From: Oceanisphaera avium
GTDB taxonomy: Bacteria; Pseudomonadota; Gammaproteobacteria; Enterobacterales; Aeromonadaceae
Reading direction: 5' to 3'
Length of the DNA stretch: 64,000 bases
NCBI RefSeq assembly: GCF_002157875.1
Contig: NZ_CP021376.1
Span: 744,001 to 808,000 of the forward strand
Shown here piece after piece: positions 1 through 8,639 of the stretch. Positions within the stretch are counted from its first letter, which is position 1. Every line of letters begins with the position of its first letter. The position numbers were made by a program, and so were the translations under genes. The notes under the pieces were generated by a model that was given only the letters and a program-made list of their open reading frames with translations, did not search any database and was not told where the DNA came from.

Positions 1-845
1 CAACTGGCTCTATTAATGTGATTACCATTAACATGAATCGCTTAGTACAAGATGGCCGAGACTTAGCGGTGGAGCTTCGTAAAATCCATCAATATCAAGT
101 GGCCTATCGCCACCTTATGGAGGATTACTTAGCGGCGGGCTTACTCACAGTATACGAGGCAGGCTTTATTAGTTTAGATAAGCAATTTTTAACCATTGGT
201 ATTAATGGCATGGCCGAGGCGGCGGAGTCCCAAGGCATTAGTGTGGGTAACAATGCCCCCTATAAAGACTTTGTGCGCCGGCATTTAAAGGTGATTTATG
301 ATGCTAACAAGCTAGCTAAAGCTGAGTTTGGCTACATGTTTAATACTGAATTTGTACCCGCTGAAAACTTAGGCGTTAAAAATGCCCAGTGGGATGCCAA
401 TGATGGCTATTTAGTGTCTCGCGATTGTTATAACTCTTATTTTTATATCGTTGAAGATGAAGAGACCAATGCGCTTGATAAGTTTATGTTGCATGGGAGA
501 GAGCTAATAGACTATCTCGATGGCGGCTCGGCACTGCATCTTAACCTTGAAGAAGCGCTCTCTAGTGCGGGTTACTTAGCCTTGTTTAATATTGCTGCTC
601 GTACTGGCTGTAATTACTTTTGTATCAACGTAAAAATTACCATTTGTAATGAGTGTGAGCACATAGATAAGCGCACGCTGGCTCGCTGCTCTGCGTGTCA
701 GTCACTAGATATAGATCATGCCTCGCGAGTGATTGGCTACTTAAAGCGCGTCTCTGCTTATAGCGCAGGGCGACGTAAAGAGCATGCCCTGCGCCATTAT
801 CACCGCGACTCTCAACAACAAATCCCCGTCGCCAAGGCGAGTTAA
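1..845 (+). CDS. nrdD: Anaerobic ribonucleoside-triphosphate reductase, C-terminal part (partial at left edge)
   Basis: This is the C-terminal part of a class III ribonucleotide reductase, the oxygen-sensitive glycyl-radical enzyme that makes dNTPs from NTPs under anaerobiosis. The reading frame is open from base 3 to the stop at 845, so the gene starts outside the window; the GTG at 18 is internal (TGSINVITINMNR reads through it). Two CxxC pairs (CNEC and CSAC, about 650-700) match the C-terminal zinc site, and the glycyl-radical loop reads RVIGYLKR with the glycine codon at 735-737. That loop is unlike the E. coli RVCGYLG and suggests a different NrdD subgroup. The 3' end overlaps the convergent ubiT by a few bases. 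The activase nrdG is not in the window. Confidence 0.9.
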   Translation, partial: TGSINVITINMNRLVQDGRDLAVELRKIHQYQVAYRHLMEDYLAAGLLTVYEAGFISLDKQFLTIGINGMAEAAESQGISVGNNAPYKDFVRRHLKVIYDANKLAKAEFGYMFNTEFVPAENLGVKNAQWDANDGYLVSRDCYNSYFYIVEDEETNALDKFMLHGRELIDYLDGGSALHLNLEEALSSAGYLALFNIAARTGCNYFCINVKITICNECEHIDKRTLARCSACQSLDIDHASRVIGYLKRVSAYSAGRRKEHALRHYHRDSQQQIPVAKAS

Positions 846-1360
846 GCCGCCCGTTTGTGGTGGCGATCCATCAGTTGTTCGGCGAGCAGGCTAGACCACT
901 GGTGAGCGAAGGCGGGTAAATGGGTTTGCAGCTCAATGGTGTCGAGAAAGTTTTTAAGCTGCAAGCCCAACTCGGTATCACCGCTAAGGCTGAGTTTGCG
1001 GCGAAAGAACAAGGTGTCGGGATCCACTTGTTGGGTCATTAACAACATTAAGTCTTCCATATCACCGGCCAGCGCCACATCTGCCTCAGTTAAGTGAGGT
1101 TGTACCTTAAGGCTGGGCTGTTGATGGTGATTAACGACTGAGATGGAAAAATGAACGTTAAGATCTTGTACTTTCACGCGTACCCATTTTTGCTCCATAA
1201 ACTGCAGATCCCCGCCCGCCAGCTCTTTTTTAAAGAACTGGTTAAATAACCGCTCTAAAGTGAACTGGCAAGCAATAGGGGGCAGCCAATTAACGGTGTG
1301 TTTGGCCACTTTGGGCAGCGTATTTAGCACATTATGAATTAAAAACTGTTTGGCATTCAT
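842..1360 (-). CDS. ubiT: UbiT, SCP2-domain accessory factor of anaerobic ubiquinone synthesis
   Basis: A 172-residue protein (from the Met at 1360) matching UbiT/YhbT: a single sterol-carrier SCP2-type domain that binds lipid and, in E. coli, is needed for O2-independent ubiquinone synthesis together with UbiU and UbiV. The frame extends upstream to 1435, but the start at 1360 gives the family's usual length and places a consensus FNR box and a fair -10 element just upstream. The gene is divergent from ubiU-ubiV, the E. coli arrangement. Family assignment comes from motif recall (the LSGDTELGLQLKNFLD segment near the end) and context. Confidence 0.88.
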   Translation of the reverse strand: MNAKQFLIHNVLNTLPKVAKHTVNWLPPIACQFTLERLFNQFFKKELAGGDLQFMEQKWVRVKVQDLNVHFSISVVNHHQQPSLKVQPHLTEADVALAGDMEDLMLLMTQQVDPDTLFFRRKLSLSGDTELGLQLKNFLDTIELQTHLPAFAHQWSSLLAEQLMDRHHKRAA

Positions 1361-1394
1361 ACAACTTAACTCACTAAAAGAATAAAGTGCCATG

Positions 1395-1435
1395 AAGATA
1401 ACAAATCCCATTGGCTGAGCATTAATGTAAATCAA
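1395..1435 (-). promoter_or_regulatory. FNR box and -10 element of the ubiT promoter
   Basis: On the minus strand TTGAT-TTAC-ATTAA (1435-1422) matches the FNR consensus TTGAT-N4-ATCAA at 9 of 10 positions. A TATCTT hexamer lies 21 bases downstream (1400-1395), the spacing of a class II FNR promoter with the box at -41.5. This predicts a transcription start near 1388 and a leader of roughly 27 nt to the ubiT ATG at 1360. The same box lies only 21 bases before the ubiU ATG, too close for a classical class II promoter in that direction. Confidence 0.7.
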
Positions 1436-1456
1436 GTAATTATTGAAGAGGGCGTT

Positions 1457-2452
1457 ATGGAGCTATTGTGTCCTGCAGGCAGTGTGCCTGCTTTAAAAGC
1501 TGCCATTGAGAACGGGGCAGATGCGGTTTATGTGGGCTTAAAAGACAAAACTAACGCTAGGCATTTTGCTGGCTTAAATATTGATGCTCATGGTTTGCGC
1601 GATGCAGTCGATTATGTGCATAAACACGGTAAAAAATTGCACTTAGCCATTAACACTTTTGCCCAAGCCGCTGAATTTTCCCATTGGCAACGCGCCGTAG
1701 ATACGGCAGTGGCGGCTAAGGTGGATGTGCTAATTGTGGCTGATATAGCGCTGTTAAGTTACATCAGTACTCAGTACCCAGAGCAAGAAATCCACTTATC
1801 GGTACAAGCCTCTACCACTAATAAAGCAGCCATTGATTTTTACCAAACTCAATTTGGCGTAAAGCGCATCGTCTTGCCACGGGTGCTTGCGATGAACCAA
1901 GTACGCGCACTGGCACAAAGTACTGATATCGACTTAGAGGTTTTTGCCTTTGGCAGCCTGTGTATTATGGCAGAAGGGCGCTGCTACTTAAGCTCCTATA
2001 TGACAGGTGAGTCGCCCAACACGGCCGGCGTGTGCTCTCCTGCTTCCCATGTGCGTTGGGAAGAAAAAAACGGCGTATTGGATGCCAGCCTCAATAATGT
2101 GCTTATTGATCGGTTTCAACCAGAAGAAAACGCCGGCTATCCCACCTTATGTAAAGGTCGCTTTATTGTCGATGATACTCTTTACCACCCTTTAGAAGAG
2201 CCCACCAGTTTAAATACCCTAGATATTTTGCCCGAATTATACCGAGAGGGTATCGCGTCGCTAAAAATAGAAGGCCGCCAACGTTCGCCTGCTTATGTAG
2301 CCAGCATTACGCGCGTGTGGCGCTCAGCCATCGATCTGTTATTAGCCTCGCCTGATGATTTTAAAGTGGCTGAGCAGTGGCAACACACGTTAGCGGGATT
2401 ATCTGAAGGTAGCCAAACCACCTTAGGCGCCTATCACCGCAGTTGGAAATAA
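1457..2452 (+). CDS. ubiU: UbiU, U32-family Fe-S protein for O2-independent ubiquinone hydroxylation
   Basis: 331 residues of the peptidase U32 family. In E. coli UbiU and UbiV form a heterodimer that hydroxylates the quinone ring without oxygen, using prephenate as the hydroxyl donor. The four cysteines that ligate the [4Fe-4S] cluster of E. coli UbiU are at the same numbers here: C169, C176, C193 and C232. The N-terminus MELLCPAGS is typical for the family and fixes the start. It is followed after 39 bases by ubiV on the same strand, and is divergent from ubiT. Confidence 0.95.
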   Translation: MELLCPAGSVPALKAAIENGADAVYVGLKDKTNARHFAGLNIDAHGLRDAVDYVHKHGKKLHLAINTFAQAAEFSHWQRAVDTAVAAKVDVLIVADIALLSYISTQYPEQEIHLSVQASTTNKAAIDFYQTQFGVKRIVLPRVLAMNQVRALAQSTDIDLEVFAFGSLCIMAEGRCYLSSYMTGESPNTAGVCSPASHVRWEEKNGVLDASLNNVLIDRFQPEENAGYPTLCKGRFIVDDTLYHPLEEPTSLNTLDILPELYREGIASLKIEGRQRSPAYVASITRVWRSAIDLLLASPDDFKVAEQWQHTLAGLSEGSQTTLGAYHRSWK

Positions 2453-2491
2453 TACTAAACCTGTAAGATGAAGCAGGTATAAGGATGAGCG

Positions 2492-3379
2492 ATGAAGTTT
2501 TCTCTAGGGCCCGTATTATTTTATTGGCCAAAACAAACCATGCAGACATTTTACCAAACGGCCGCCGACAGTCGGGTCGACATTGTGTATCTTGGCGAAA
2601 CGGTGTGCAGTAAACGCCGAGAGCTTAAGTTTGATGATTATATGGCGTTGGCCCACATGCTGCGCGAAGCGGGCAAGCAAGTGTGTCTATCAACCATGAC
2701 CTTATTAGAAGCACCGTCAGAGTTACGTGAGCTTAAGCGCTATTGTGATAATGGCGACTTTCTCATTGAAGCTAATGACGTCGGGGCTATTGGCTTATTA
2801 CACGAGCACCGTTTGCCCTTTATTTGTGGTGCTCCAGTTAGCATTTATAATGCACAGAGTTTGCATCATCTCCTAAGTTTAGGCATGCAACGTTGGGTAA
2901 TGCCGGTAGAATTATCTCAAGATAACGTAAAAAAACTGCTGAATGATCCATTGTTACAGCCACAGCGCCATCGTTTTGAAACTGAACTGTTCGCCTTTGG
3001 CCATTTGCCGCTTGCTTGGTCAGCGCGCTGTTTTACCGCACGCTCTGAACAACGCTATAAAGATCAGTGCGAGTTGTGCTGTATTAAATATCCACAGGGG
3101 CGCAAAGTAACTAGCCAAGACGGCCAAGAAGTGTTTGTGCTCAATGGTATTCAGACCTTATCGGGCGCGCGCTATAACTTAATTAATCAACTGCCTCATT
3201 TAGGTAAAGAGGTAGATATAGTGCGCATTAGTCCTCAAAGTGAGGGCACTTTTGATTGGCTTAATAAATTTGTAAACAACCAAGATGGCAGTGCGCCACA
3301 CCCGCTTGGCGCAGATGAGTGTAACGGGTATTGGTTACAGTTGGCCGGTATGGTGCGTGAGCCCAGTCTCGCTCGCTAA
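2492..3379 (+). CDS. ubiV: UbiV, U32-family Fe-S partner of UbiU
   Basis: 295 residues, the partner of UbiU in anaerobic ubiquinone synthesis. Cluster cysteines are visible at C39, C180, C193 and C197 (an extra C196 sits beside the last), matching the known E. coli UbiV ligands. The start codon at 2492 is placed 39 bases after the ubiU stop, consistent with one operon. A stem-loop at 3401-3431 follows the stop and probably ends the transcript. Confidence 0.94.
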   Translation: MKFSLGPVLFYWPKQTMQTFYQTAADSRVDIVYLGETVCSKRRELKFDDYMALAHMLREAGKQVCLSTMTLLEAPSELRELKRYCDNGDFLIEANDVGAIGLLHEHRLPFICGAPVSIYNAQSLHHLLSLGMQRWVMPVELSQDNVKKLLNDPLLQPQRHRFETELFAFGHLPLAWSARCFTARSEQRYKDQCELCCIKYPQGRKVTSQDGQEVFVLNGIQTLSGARYNLINQLPHLGKEVDIVRISPQSEGTFDWLNKFVNNQDGSAPHPLGADECNGYWLQLAGMVREPSLAR

Positions 3380-3400
3380 CTAAAGCGGCTTATTGACGTT

Positions 3401-3437
3401 AATGCCGCTACGCGCACTCGCTAGCGGCATTATTGTA
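3401..3437 (+). terminator. Likely terminator after ubiV
   Basis: AATGCCGCTA (3401-3410) pairs with TAGCGGCATT (3422-3431) across an 11-nt loop, followed by a short, weak T-containing tract. It lies 22 bases after the ubiV stop. Confidence 0.55.
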
Positions 3438-3522
3438 TGCGACGGATTAAGCACGGCGTTTAATGCCTAATGAAGTTGTTTTCGTTACAATGGTGACTTC
3501 TTAAGTAAGAGTAACTTTTTTC

Positions 3523-4281
3523 ATGAATAAACTTGGCTTTACTCGACTGCAACAGTCGCTCCAAGGGGGCTTTACCTTAACGCCTAAAGCTATTTTCCAA
3601 GAAGCTTGGGCGCGCATTTATGGGGCTAAGATGGCTCTTATTTTGGCTGCGCTGGGGGTAGCGGGCTGCTGGCTGGTACTCAGTCAATTATCGGTGCGCC
3701 TAGTGCCTGAACCAGACACAGCCTCTTGGCAATTAAGCGTATTTAATCTCATTATCACTATGGCGCTCGCGCCCATGACTGCGGCACTCGACATGCTAGG
3801 CATCTTTCGTGCCGTTGATAAGCCGGTGCGTGCTAATCAAATATTTAATTATTACGGCTACTTATTGCCCCTCGCCTTGGCAAGCTTATTAATGGGCTTT
3901 ATTAGTGCTGGACTGATGTCTTTATTACCTTTGTTGGGTTTGCCGCCGGTATTATCGCTGGTGCCCATGCTATTACTCAGTGTGGCATTAATGTTTACTT
4001 ATCCATTAATTCTAGAAAAAGGCTTAACGCCACTGGACGCTATTGCCACTTCTTTAAAACTATTTGCTCGCCAATGGCTGCAATTACTTGCCATTCAGCT
4101 GGTCTTTTTAGCGCTATTCATTATGGCTATATTAAGTTTAGGGCTGTTACTAATTTGGGTCGCCCCCTTATATATGGTGACTAAAGGCATTATCTATCGG
4201 GAAGTATGTGGTGTTGAAGGGCAAGTCGCCACTTCGTCTGCTTCTGCATTAAATAACAGCAAGGATAATTTTCAAGCATGA
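3523..4281 (+). CDS. Integral membrane protein of unknown function
   Basis: 252 residues with about five or six hydrophobic segments (roughly residues 37-57, 72-92, 110-135, 143-162 and 185-215) and a polar tail. The layout loosely recalls YciC/UPF0259-type inner-membrane proteins, but I do not recognise it firmly and assign no function. It overlaps the next gene by four bases (ATGA at 4278-4281), so the two are probably translationally coupled. Confidence 0.7.
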   Translation: MNKLGFTRLQQSLQGGFTLTPKAIFQEAWARIYGAKMALILAALGVAGCWLVLSQLSVRLVPEPDTASWQLSVFNLIITMALAPMTAALDMLGIFRAVDKPVRANQIFNYYGYLLPLALASLLMGFISAGLMSLLPLLGLPPVLSLVPMLLLSVALMFTYPLILEKGLTPLDAIATSLKLFARQWLQLLAIQLVFLALFIMAILSLGLLLIWVAPLYMVTKGIIYREVCGVEGQVATSSASALNNSKDNFQA

Positions 4282-4880
4282 AGTTTGCTCTCATTTTACC
4301 TCTGATCGCCGTCTTTGCCTCAAGTACATTGCACGCCACCACCTTAGAAATGGACTATAGCGGCTTTTATAAATACATGGCTAAAGTAGATAAAGCCAAA
4401 GTAGAGCAAGCGCAGCTTGGATTTTATTTAAGCCGTTATGATGGCGAAGGGCTGTGTACCATAACCTCGGGGGCTATCTTGGTTGACGAAGAAGTTCGCG
4501 GCGAGGTTAATGTCTTAGCGCATGGTCAATTTACGCTAACCAAAGATAAAGAGCTGGATCTGGATAAGGCACGGGTGGTGCTAGAAGTAGTGGAAGATAC
4601 CCAGTGTGATATTTCCATTCAAATTCAAGCTAATTTAGAACAGGGCACTACTAACATGGCCGCCTTGAGGGAGGTGGAAGCCGATATGTATCAGTTATTA
4701 CAAACCATGGCTGGTTGGCCTGGTAAGTACTTTGTACCTGACTTGCAAGGCATTAAACTTAACCCTGCCCAGCCTGATACGTTAATACAAGGTGAAAATC
4801 AGCTTAAACTTAGTCAAAGTCAATTGGCTGAGTCAGGTCAGCTCGACTTGCCAAAGGTGCGCATTACTCCTTGGTTTTAA
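4278..4880 (+). CDS. Exported DUF2987-like protein
   Basis: 200 residues with a clear Sec signal peptide (hydrophobic residues 4-17, cleavage likely after LHA at 20). The mature part begins with a Y-x-GFYKYM segment and looks like the DUF2987 periplasmic proteins of Vibrio and Shewanella; this is recall, not a search result. Function unknown. The start overlaps the stop of the preceding membrane protein, suggesting joint action at the envelope. Confidence 0.7.
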   Translation: MKFALILPLIAVFASSTLHATTLEMDYSGFYKYMAKVDKAKVEQAQLGFYLSRYDGEGLCTITSGAILVDEEVRGEVNVLAHGQFTLTKDKELDLDKARVVLEVVEDTQCDISIQIQANLEQGTTNMAALREVEADMYQLLQTMAGWPGKYFVPDLQGIKLNPAQPDTLIQGENQLKLSQSQLAESGQLDLPKVRITPWF

Positions 4881-4904
4881 TGACTTATGTAAGGGAAGGT
4901 AAAT

Positions 4905-4938
4905 ATTAAAAACCAGCTATCACTGGCTGGTTTTTAAT
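4905..4938. terminator. Bidirectional terminator between the DUF2987 gene and ttcA
   Basis: AAAAACCAGC (4908-4917) pairs with GCTGGTTTTT (4926-4935). The A tract on one side and T tract on the other make it work for both convergent genes. Confidence 0.85.
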
Positions 4939-4960
4939 GAGCTTGATAGAGAAAGAGTCG

Positions 4961-5884
4961 CTATTTAATCTCTACTATACTAAGGCGCTCTCCCAGATCA
5001 TTAGTCTGCTCATCTACAAAGCGATGGGGTAATTCAGGTTTATCAAAGCCGAGATCCCCACCATCAATGATTCCTGACTCGCGGCTAATGTGTTTAAAGT
5101 CAAACTGTTCATTATCTAATAAGTGCGAGGGCACCACATTGCGCAGTGAACGAAACATACTTTCAATACGCCCAGGAAAACGCTGATCCCAGTCAGTTAA
5201 CATCGCCTTAATGTTCTGGCGTTGTAGATTTTCTTGGGAGCCACACAAATTACAAGGAATAATAGGAAAGGCTTTAGCGTGAGCAAATTCAATAATGTCT
5301 TTTTCTTTACAATAGGCCAGCGGGCGAATAACCACATGCTGGCCGTTATCGCTCACTAATTTAGGTGGCATCGACTTCATAGTGCCGCCATAAAACATAT
5401 TGAGCATAAGCGTTTCTAAAATATCATCGCGGTGGTGGCCAAGCGCAATTTTAGTGGCACCCAGCTCAGCCGCCGTACGATATAAAATAGCTCGGCGCAG
5501 TCGTGAGCATAATGCACAGGTGGTTTTACCAGCCTCGATTTTATCGGTCACTACCGAATAGGTATCTTCTTCTACTATCTTAAACTCTACGCCAAGCTCG
5601 GTGAGGTAAGTGGGCAATACCTGCTCGGGAAAACCGGGCTGCTTTTGATCCAAGTTAACGGCAATAATATCAAAATGGATAGGCGCACGACTTTTAAGAT
5701 TAAGCAGTAAGTCTAGAAGGGCATAACTGTCTTTGCCGCCCGATAAGCACACCATGATCTTATCTTGGTCTTCAATCATATTGAAGTCAGCGATCGCTTG
5801 CCCCATATTATGGCGCAAGCGTTTTTGTAGTTTAGCGAAAGCCGCCGTTTCTAAAGGCGAAGTAGAAGTGGATGGCGCAGTCAT
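4961..5884 (-). CDS. ttcA: tRNA 2-thiocytidine(32) synthetase TtcA
   Basis: 307 residues. TtcA thiolates cytidine 32 in certain tRNAs with ATP and an Fe-S cluster. The PP-loop SGGKDS is at 48-53, the CxxC pair at C123/C126, and a second CxxC at C211/C214 that could supply the further cluster ligand. Adjacent to uspE and fnr, a neighbourhood shared with E. coli and Shewanella. A minus-strand TATAAT at 5917-5912 with a TTGCCC hexamer 16 bases further upstream is a plausible own promoter. Confidence 0.96.
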   Translation of the reverse strand: MTAPSTSTSPLETAAFAKLQKRLRHNMGQAIADFNMIEDQDKIMVCLSGGKDSYALLDLLLNLKSRAPIHFDIIAVNLDQKQPGFPEQVLPTYLTELGVEFKIVEEDTYSVVTDKIEAGKTTCALCSRLRRAILYRTAAELGATKIALGHHRDDILETLMLNMFYGGTMKSMPPKLVSDNGQHVVIRPLAYCKEKDIIEFAHAKAFPIIPCNLCGSQENLQRQNIKAMLTDWDQRFPGRIESMFRSLRNVVPSHLLDNEQFDFKHISRESGIIDGGDLGFDKPELPHRFVDEQTNDLGERLSIVEIK

Positions 5885-5888
5885 AATA

Positions 5889-5939
5889 ACCCCAGCAGAA
5901 AAACTGGGGTCATTATAGTGCTTGGCGCCATGAGGGCAA
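5889..5939 (-). promoter_or_regulatory. Putative ttcA promoter and overlapping dyad
   Basis: Reading the minus strand, TTGCCC (5939-5934), a 16-base spacer and a perfect TATAAT (5917-5912) precede ttcA. Immediately downstream, ACCCCAG/CTGGGGT (5889-5895 with 5904-5910) forms a dyad that ends four bases before the start codon region and includes the G-rich bases expected to act as ribosome binding site. It could be the uspE terminator, a 5' leader hairpin, or both. Confidence 0.45.
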
Positions 5940-5963
5940 GATAACGAGAGGAATTAGGCTAAT

Positions 5964-6893
5964 TTAGCCAACGAGCGAAGGCTCGCCACTCGCACGCATT
6001 ACTAAAATATCGCAGCTAAGTTTATCGACTACTTGCTCAGCTGTATTACCTAATAAGGCGGCGGACAAACCGGTGCGACCGGCTGTTCCTAAAATCACTA
6101 AGCTGGCATTAATAAGCTCGGCGCAGTGAGGAATGACTTCTTCGGCTAAGCCTTCTTCAAGATGGAGCCGTTCAGGCGCCAGTGAAAAGCGCGCGCCATA
6201 TTCCGCTAACGCTTTTTCATGCAGTTGTTTTACTGCGGCGTTATAGGCATTAGGATCAAAGTCTGGAAGCTCAAGAGCCATATTAACCGGTGTAAAAGGG
6301 TAGGCGTTAACCACATGCAGTTGGGCATTTAATAAACGCGCGACTTCGCCACTTTCGCTAATAATTTTATTGTTTAAGTTTACTTGCTCTTCATCTTCAA
6401 CGGCACAGTTGATAGCGGCTAATACATTACCGCCCATCGGCCATTGGCGCTCTTTTACTAACAATACTGGGCAGGGGCATTTTCGTAGCAAATGCCAATC
6501 GGTGGGGGTAAAAATAAACGTCTGAATGGCACTGTGTTTGTGGCTACTCTTAACAACCAAATCGTGACCGGCATCCATAACCTGTTGAATAATGGCTTCA
6601 AAAGGGCGGCTATGCCATACCACTTCAAGGTGAAATTTAATATTGCCATCGTGGTAGGGCGCAACTAGCTCTTTTAGCCATTCTCGGCGCCCTTGTAATA
6701 CTCCTTCGCGCATTTCTTGGCGTTCATTACTTGAGAGCATTGAGGTCATTTCATAAGAGAAATCATAAATAGGCATAAACAAAGTAATAGTAGCTTGCTG
6801 TTGCAAGGCCGCAACAGAGACCGCCCGATGTAGTGCAGGGTGCGTATCTGCTGTGGGATCAATAACCACTAAAATATGTTGATACTTAATCAT
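5964..6893 (-). CDS. uspE: Universal stress protein UspE
   Basis: 309 residues made of two tandem Usp domains (about 1-150 and 155-305), the length and architecture of E. coli UspE (YdaA). The second domain ends with GTAGRTGLSAALLGNTAEQV, the usual nucleotide-binding-like Usp loop; the first lacks a full GxxGxxG-GS loop, as is normal in UspE. Located between fnr and ttcA, 31 bases downstream of the fnr stop, so possibly co-transcribed with fnr. Linked in E. coli to stress survival and aggregation. Confidence 0.93.
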   Translation of the reverse strand: MIKYQHILVVIDPTADTHPALHRAVSVAALQQQATITLFMPIYDFSYEMTSMLSSNERQEMREGVLQGRREWLKELVAPYHDGNIKFHLEVVWHSRPFEAIIQQVMDAGHDLVVKSSHKHSAIQTFIFTPTDWHLLRKCPCPVLLVKERQWPMGGNVLAAINCAVEDEEQVNLNNKIISESGEVARLLNAQLHVVNAYPFTPVNMALELPDFDPNAYNAAVKQLHEKALAEYGARFSLAPERLHLEEGLAEEVIPHCAELINASLVILGTAGRTGLSAALLGNTAEQVVDKLSCDILVMRASGEPSLVG

Positions 6894-6924
6894 AATATGC
6901 CCCTTATGTATGCTGCTCTGTGCT

Positions 6925-7671
6925 TTAAGCAGACTTAGTGGGTGCGCCGGCTAAGATGGCTAACTCGATGGCATCTAAGATGCGAATGTATTTGCCGTCC
7001 ACTTCAATTAGCGCATTCTTTTGAAAGCGTCCTAATAATCGACTGACCGTTTCTACGGTTAAGCCTAAATAGTTACCGATATCGCCGCGCGTCATGGATA
7101 AGCGAAACTCTTTAGCAGAAAAGCCACGTTCAGAAAAGCGCGTTGACAGACCGTGTAAGAAAGAGGCGAGACGCTCTTCGGCGGTCTTTTTAGATAATAA
7201 TAAAATCATCTGCTGATCGCCGTTAATTTCATTGCTCATTAAGCGCATAATTTGCTGGCGTAAGCGGGGCATTTTTCCTGATAAGTCATCGAGTACTTCA
7301 TAAGGAATTTCACAAACCATGGCTGTTTCTAATGCTTGGGCAAAAGAAGGGTGATTACCACTATTAATAGCATCAAAGCCGATTAAATCCCCGGCGAGAT
7401 GAAACGCGGTGATCTGCTCATCACCTTGCTCGGTAATGGTATAAGATTTTACGGTCCCAGCACGAATGGCATATAAAGACTTTAGCGGTTCGCCTGCTTT
7501 AAATAGCTCTTGGCCTTTTTGGATCGGCTTTTTACGCTCAATAATATTATCGAGTTTATCCAGCTCATCAGAGTTTAGCCCCAGCGGAATGCACAAGGGG
7601 CTGATGCTGCAATCTTGGCAACGGATTGCGCAACTGGTCGCCGCTTGTGTGATTTTTATTTGATTTGCCAT
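6925..7671 (-). CDS. fnr: FNR/EtrA oxygen-sensing transcription factor
   Basis: 248 residues from the Met at 7671 (the frame starts at 7695, but MANQIKI fits the family better). N-terminal cysteines C18, C21 and C27 plus C120 give the four ligands of the O2-labile [4Fe-4S] cluster. A cAMP-binding-like beta-barrel and dimer helix follow, then a helix-turn-helix with [13 protein letters not shown], whose E, S and R contact TTGAT half-sites. The window contains two good FNR boxes (near ubiT and ccoN), likely targets of this protein. Confidence 0.95.
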   Translation of the reverse strand: MANQIKITQAATSCAIRCQDCSISPLCIPLGLNSDELDKLDNIIERKKPIQKGQELFKAGEPLKSLYAIRAGTVKSYTITEQGDEQITAFHLAGDLIGFDAINSGNHPSFAQALETAMVCEIPYEVLDDLSGKMPRLRQQIMRLMSNEINGDQQMILLLSKKTAEERLASFLHGLSTRFSERGFSAKEFRLSMTRGDIGNYLGLTVETVSRLLGRFQKNALIEVDGKYIRILDAIELAILAGAPTKSA

Positions 7672-7732
7672 AGCCCAACACTTTTGTGGTATCAATGCCT
7701 GAGCATAGCATCAAATAACAGGGCTTAATAGA

Positions 7733-8416
7733 TTAGTAAAGTAAGCTTATGGCTTGGTAAAGCGTATAAAAACCATAAATAATCAGCACAATACCCGAAG
7801 TTTGACGAAAGCGTGGATGATTAAGCCAATGGCGTAATTGGCCTGCTAATCCGCCTAAGGCTAATAAAGTGGGCAAGGTACCTAGCCCAAATAAGGCCAT
7901 TACCCGCGCGCCCTCAAGGGCGCCGCCAGAAACAGCGCTCCAAGTGAGTGCAGAGTAAACAAGCCCGCAGGGCAGCCAGCCCCAAATCATGCCAAAAGGA
8001 AAAGCCGCGACCGGATTTTTAAAAGGGATAAAACGCGCTGCATAAGGCTTAAGGTAGCGCCATAAGCCATTACCTAGTTTTTCTAGATGGAGTAAAAAAA
8101 ACCACCAGCGCGCTAAATACAGCCCTAATAAAATCATCATGACGCCGGTTAATAAGCGAAAGATAATAAGGGCTTGCTTACCCATGCTCACTTCAGCAAG
8201 GCTGGCAAAGACCCCGCCTACCAGTGCTCCAGCAAGGCTATAACTTAAGATGCGCCCCGCGTTATAGCTGAGCAAATACAGCCATTGCCAGCGTCGATGC
8301 TCTTTTGGAATCGCCATCGAGAAAGCCGCCGCTACGCCACCGCACATAGCAATACAATGCCCAGCCCCTAAAAAGCCAATTAATAGTGCCGCCCATGCAT
8401 CAAGCTGAGTGTTCAT
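7733..8416 (-). CDS. TauE/SafE-like membrane protein of the cbb3 assembly locus
   Basis: 227 residues with six predicted membrane segments, of the sulfite exporter TauE/SafE or DsbD-like transmembrane family often found after ccoS. An N-terminal GAGHCIAMCGG motif (H, C, M, C) in the first helix looks suited to metal handling. It overlaps ccoS by 17 bases, so it belongs to the ccoHIS operon. A role in copper supply or maturation of the cbb3 oxidase is inferred from context, not shown. Confidence 0.8.
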   Translation of the reverse strand: MNTQLDAWAALLIGFLGAGHCIAMCGGVAAAFSMAIPKEHRRWQWLYLLSYNAGRILSYSLAGALVGGVFASLAEVSMGKQALIIFRLLTGVMMILLGLYLARWWFFLLHLEKLGNGLWRYLKPYAARFIPFKNPVAAFPFGMIWGWLPCGLVYSALTWSAVSGGALEGARVMALFGLGTLPTLLALGGLAGQLRHWLNHPRFRQTSGIVLIIYGFYTLYQAISLLY

Positions 8417-8639
8417 CTTGCTCCTTGTTCAGCGTTTTTCTGGACTCAGTAGAAGGGTGCTGAGTTTGGGCTTTTTGATGAGCAGAGTCATCGTCATCAA
8501 ATAAAATATTACTGCCGTGGCGATCGAGATCTTCAAATTGATCACTTTTTACTGACCAAAAAAACAGCGCAATCGCAATCCCGACAAACACCATGGCTAC
8601 CGGTATCATGAAATACCATACTTCTACGTCGTCTGTCAT
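8400..8639 (-). CDS. ccoS: cbb3 oxidase assembly protein CcoS
   Basis: 79 residues with one N-terminal membrane helix (about 8-28) and the segment FFWSVKSDQFEDLDRHGSNIL that marks CcoS. Needed for cofactor insertion (heme/Cu) into CcoN in studied bacteria. It overlaps ccoI by four bases and the TauE-like gene by 17. The tail is rich in acidic residues, H and Q and longer than the minimal family. Confidence 0.93.
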   Translation of the reverse strand: MTDDVEVWYFMIPVAMVFVGIAIALFFWSVKSDQFEDLDRHGSNILFDDDDSAHQKAQTQHPSTESRKTLNKEQDEHSA

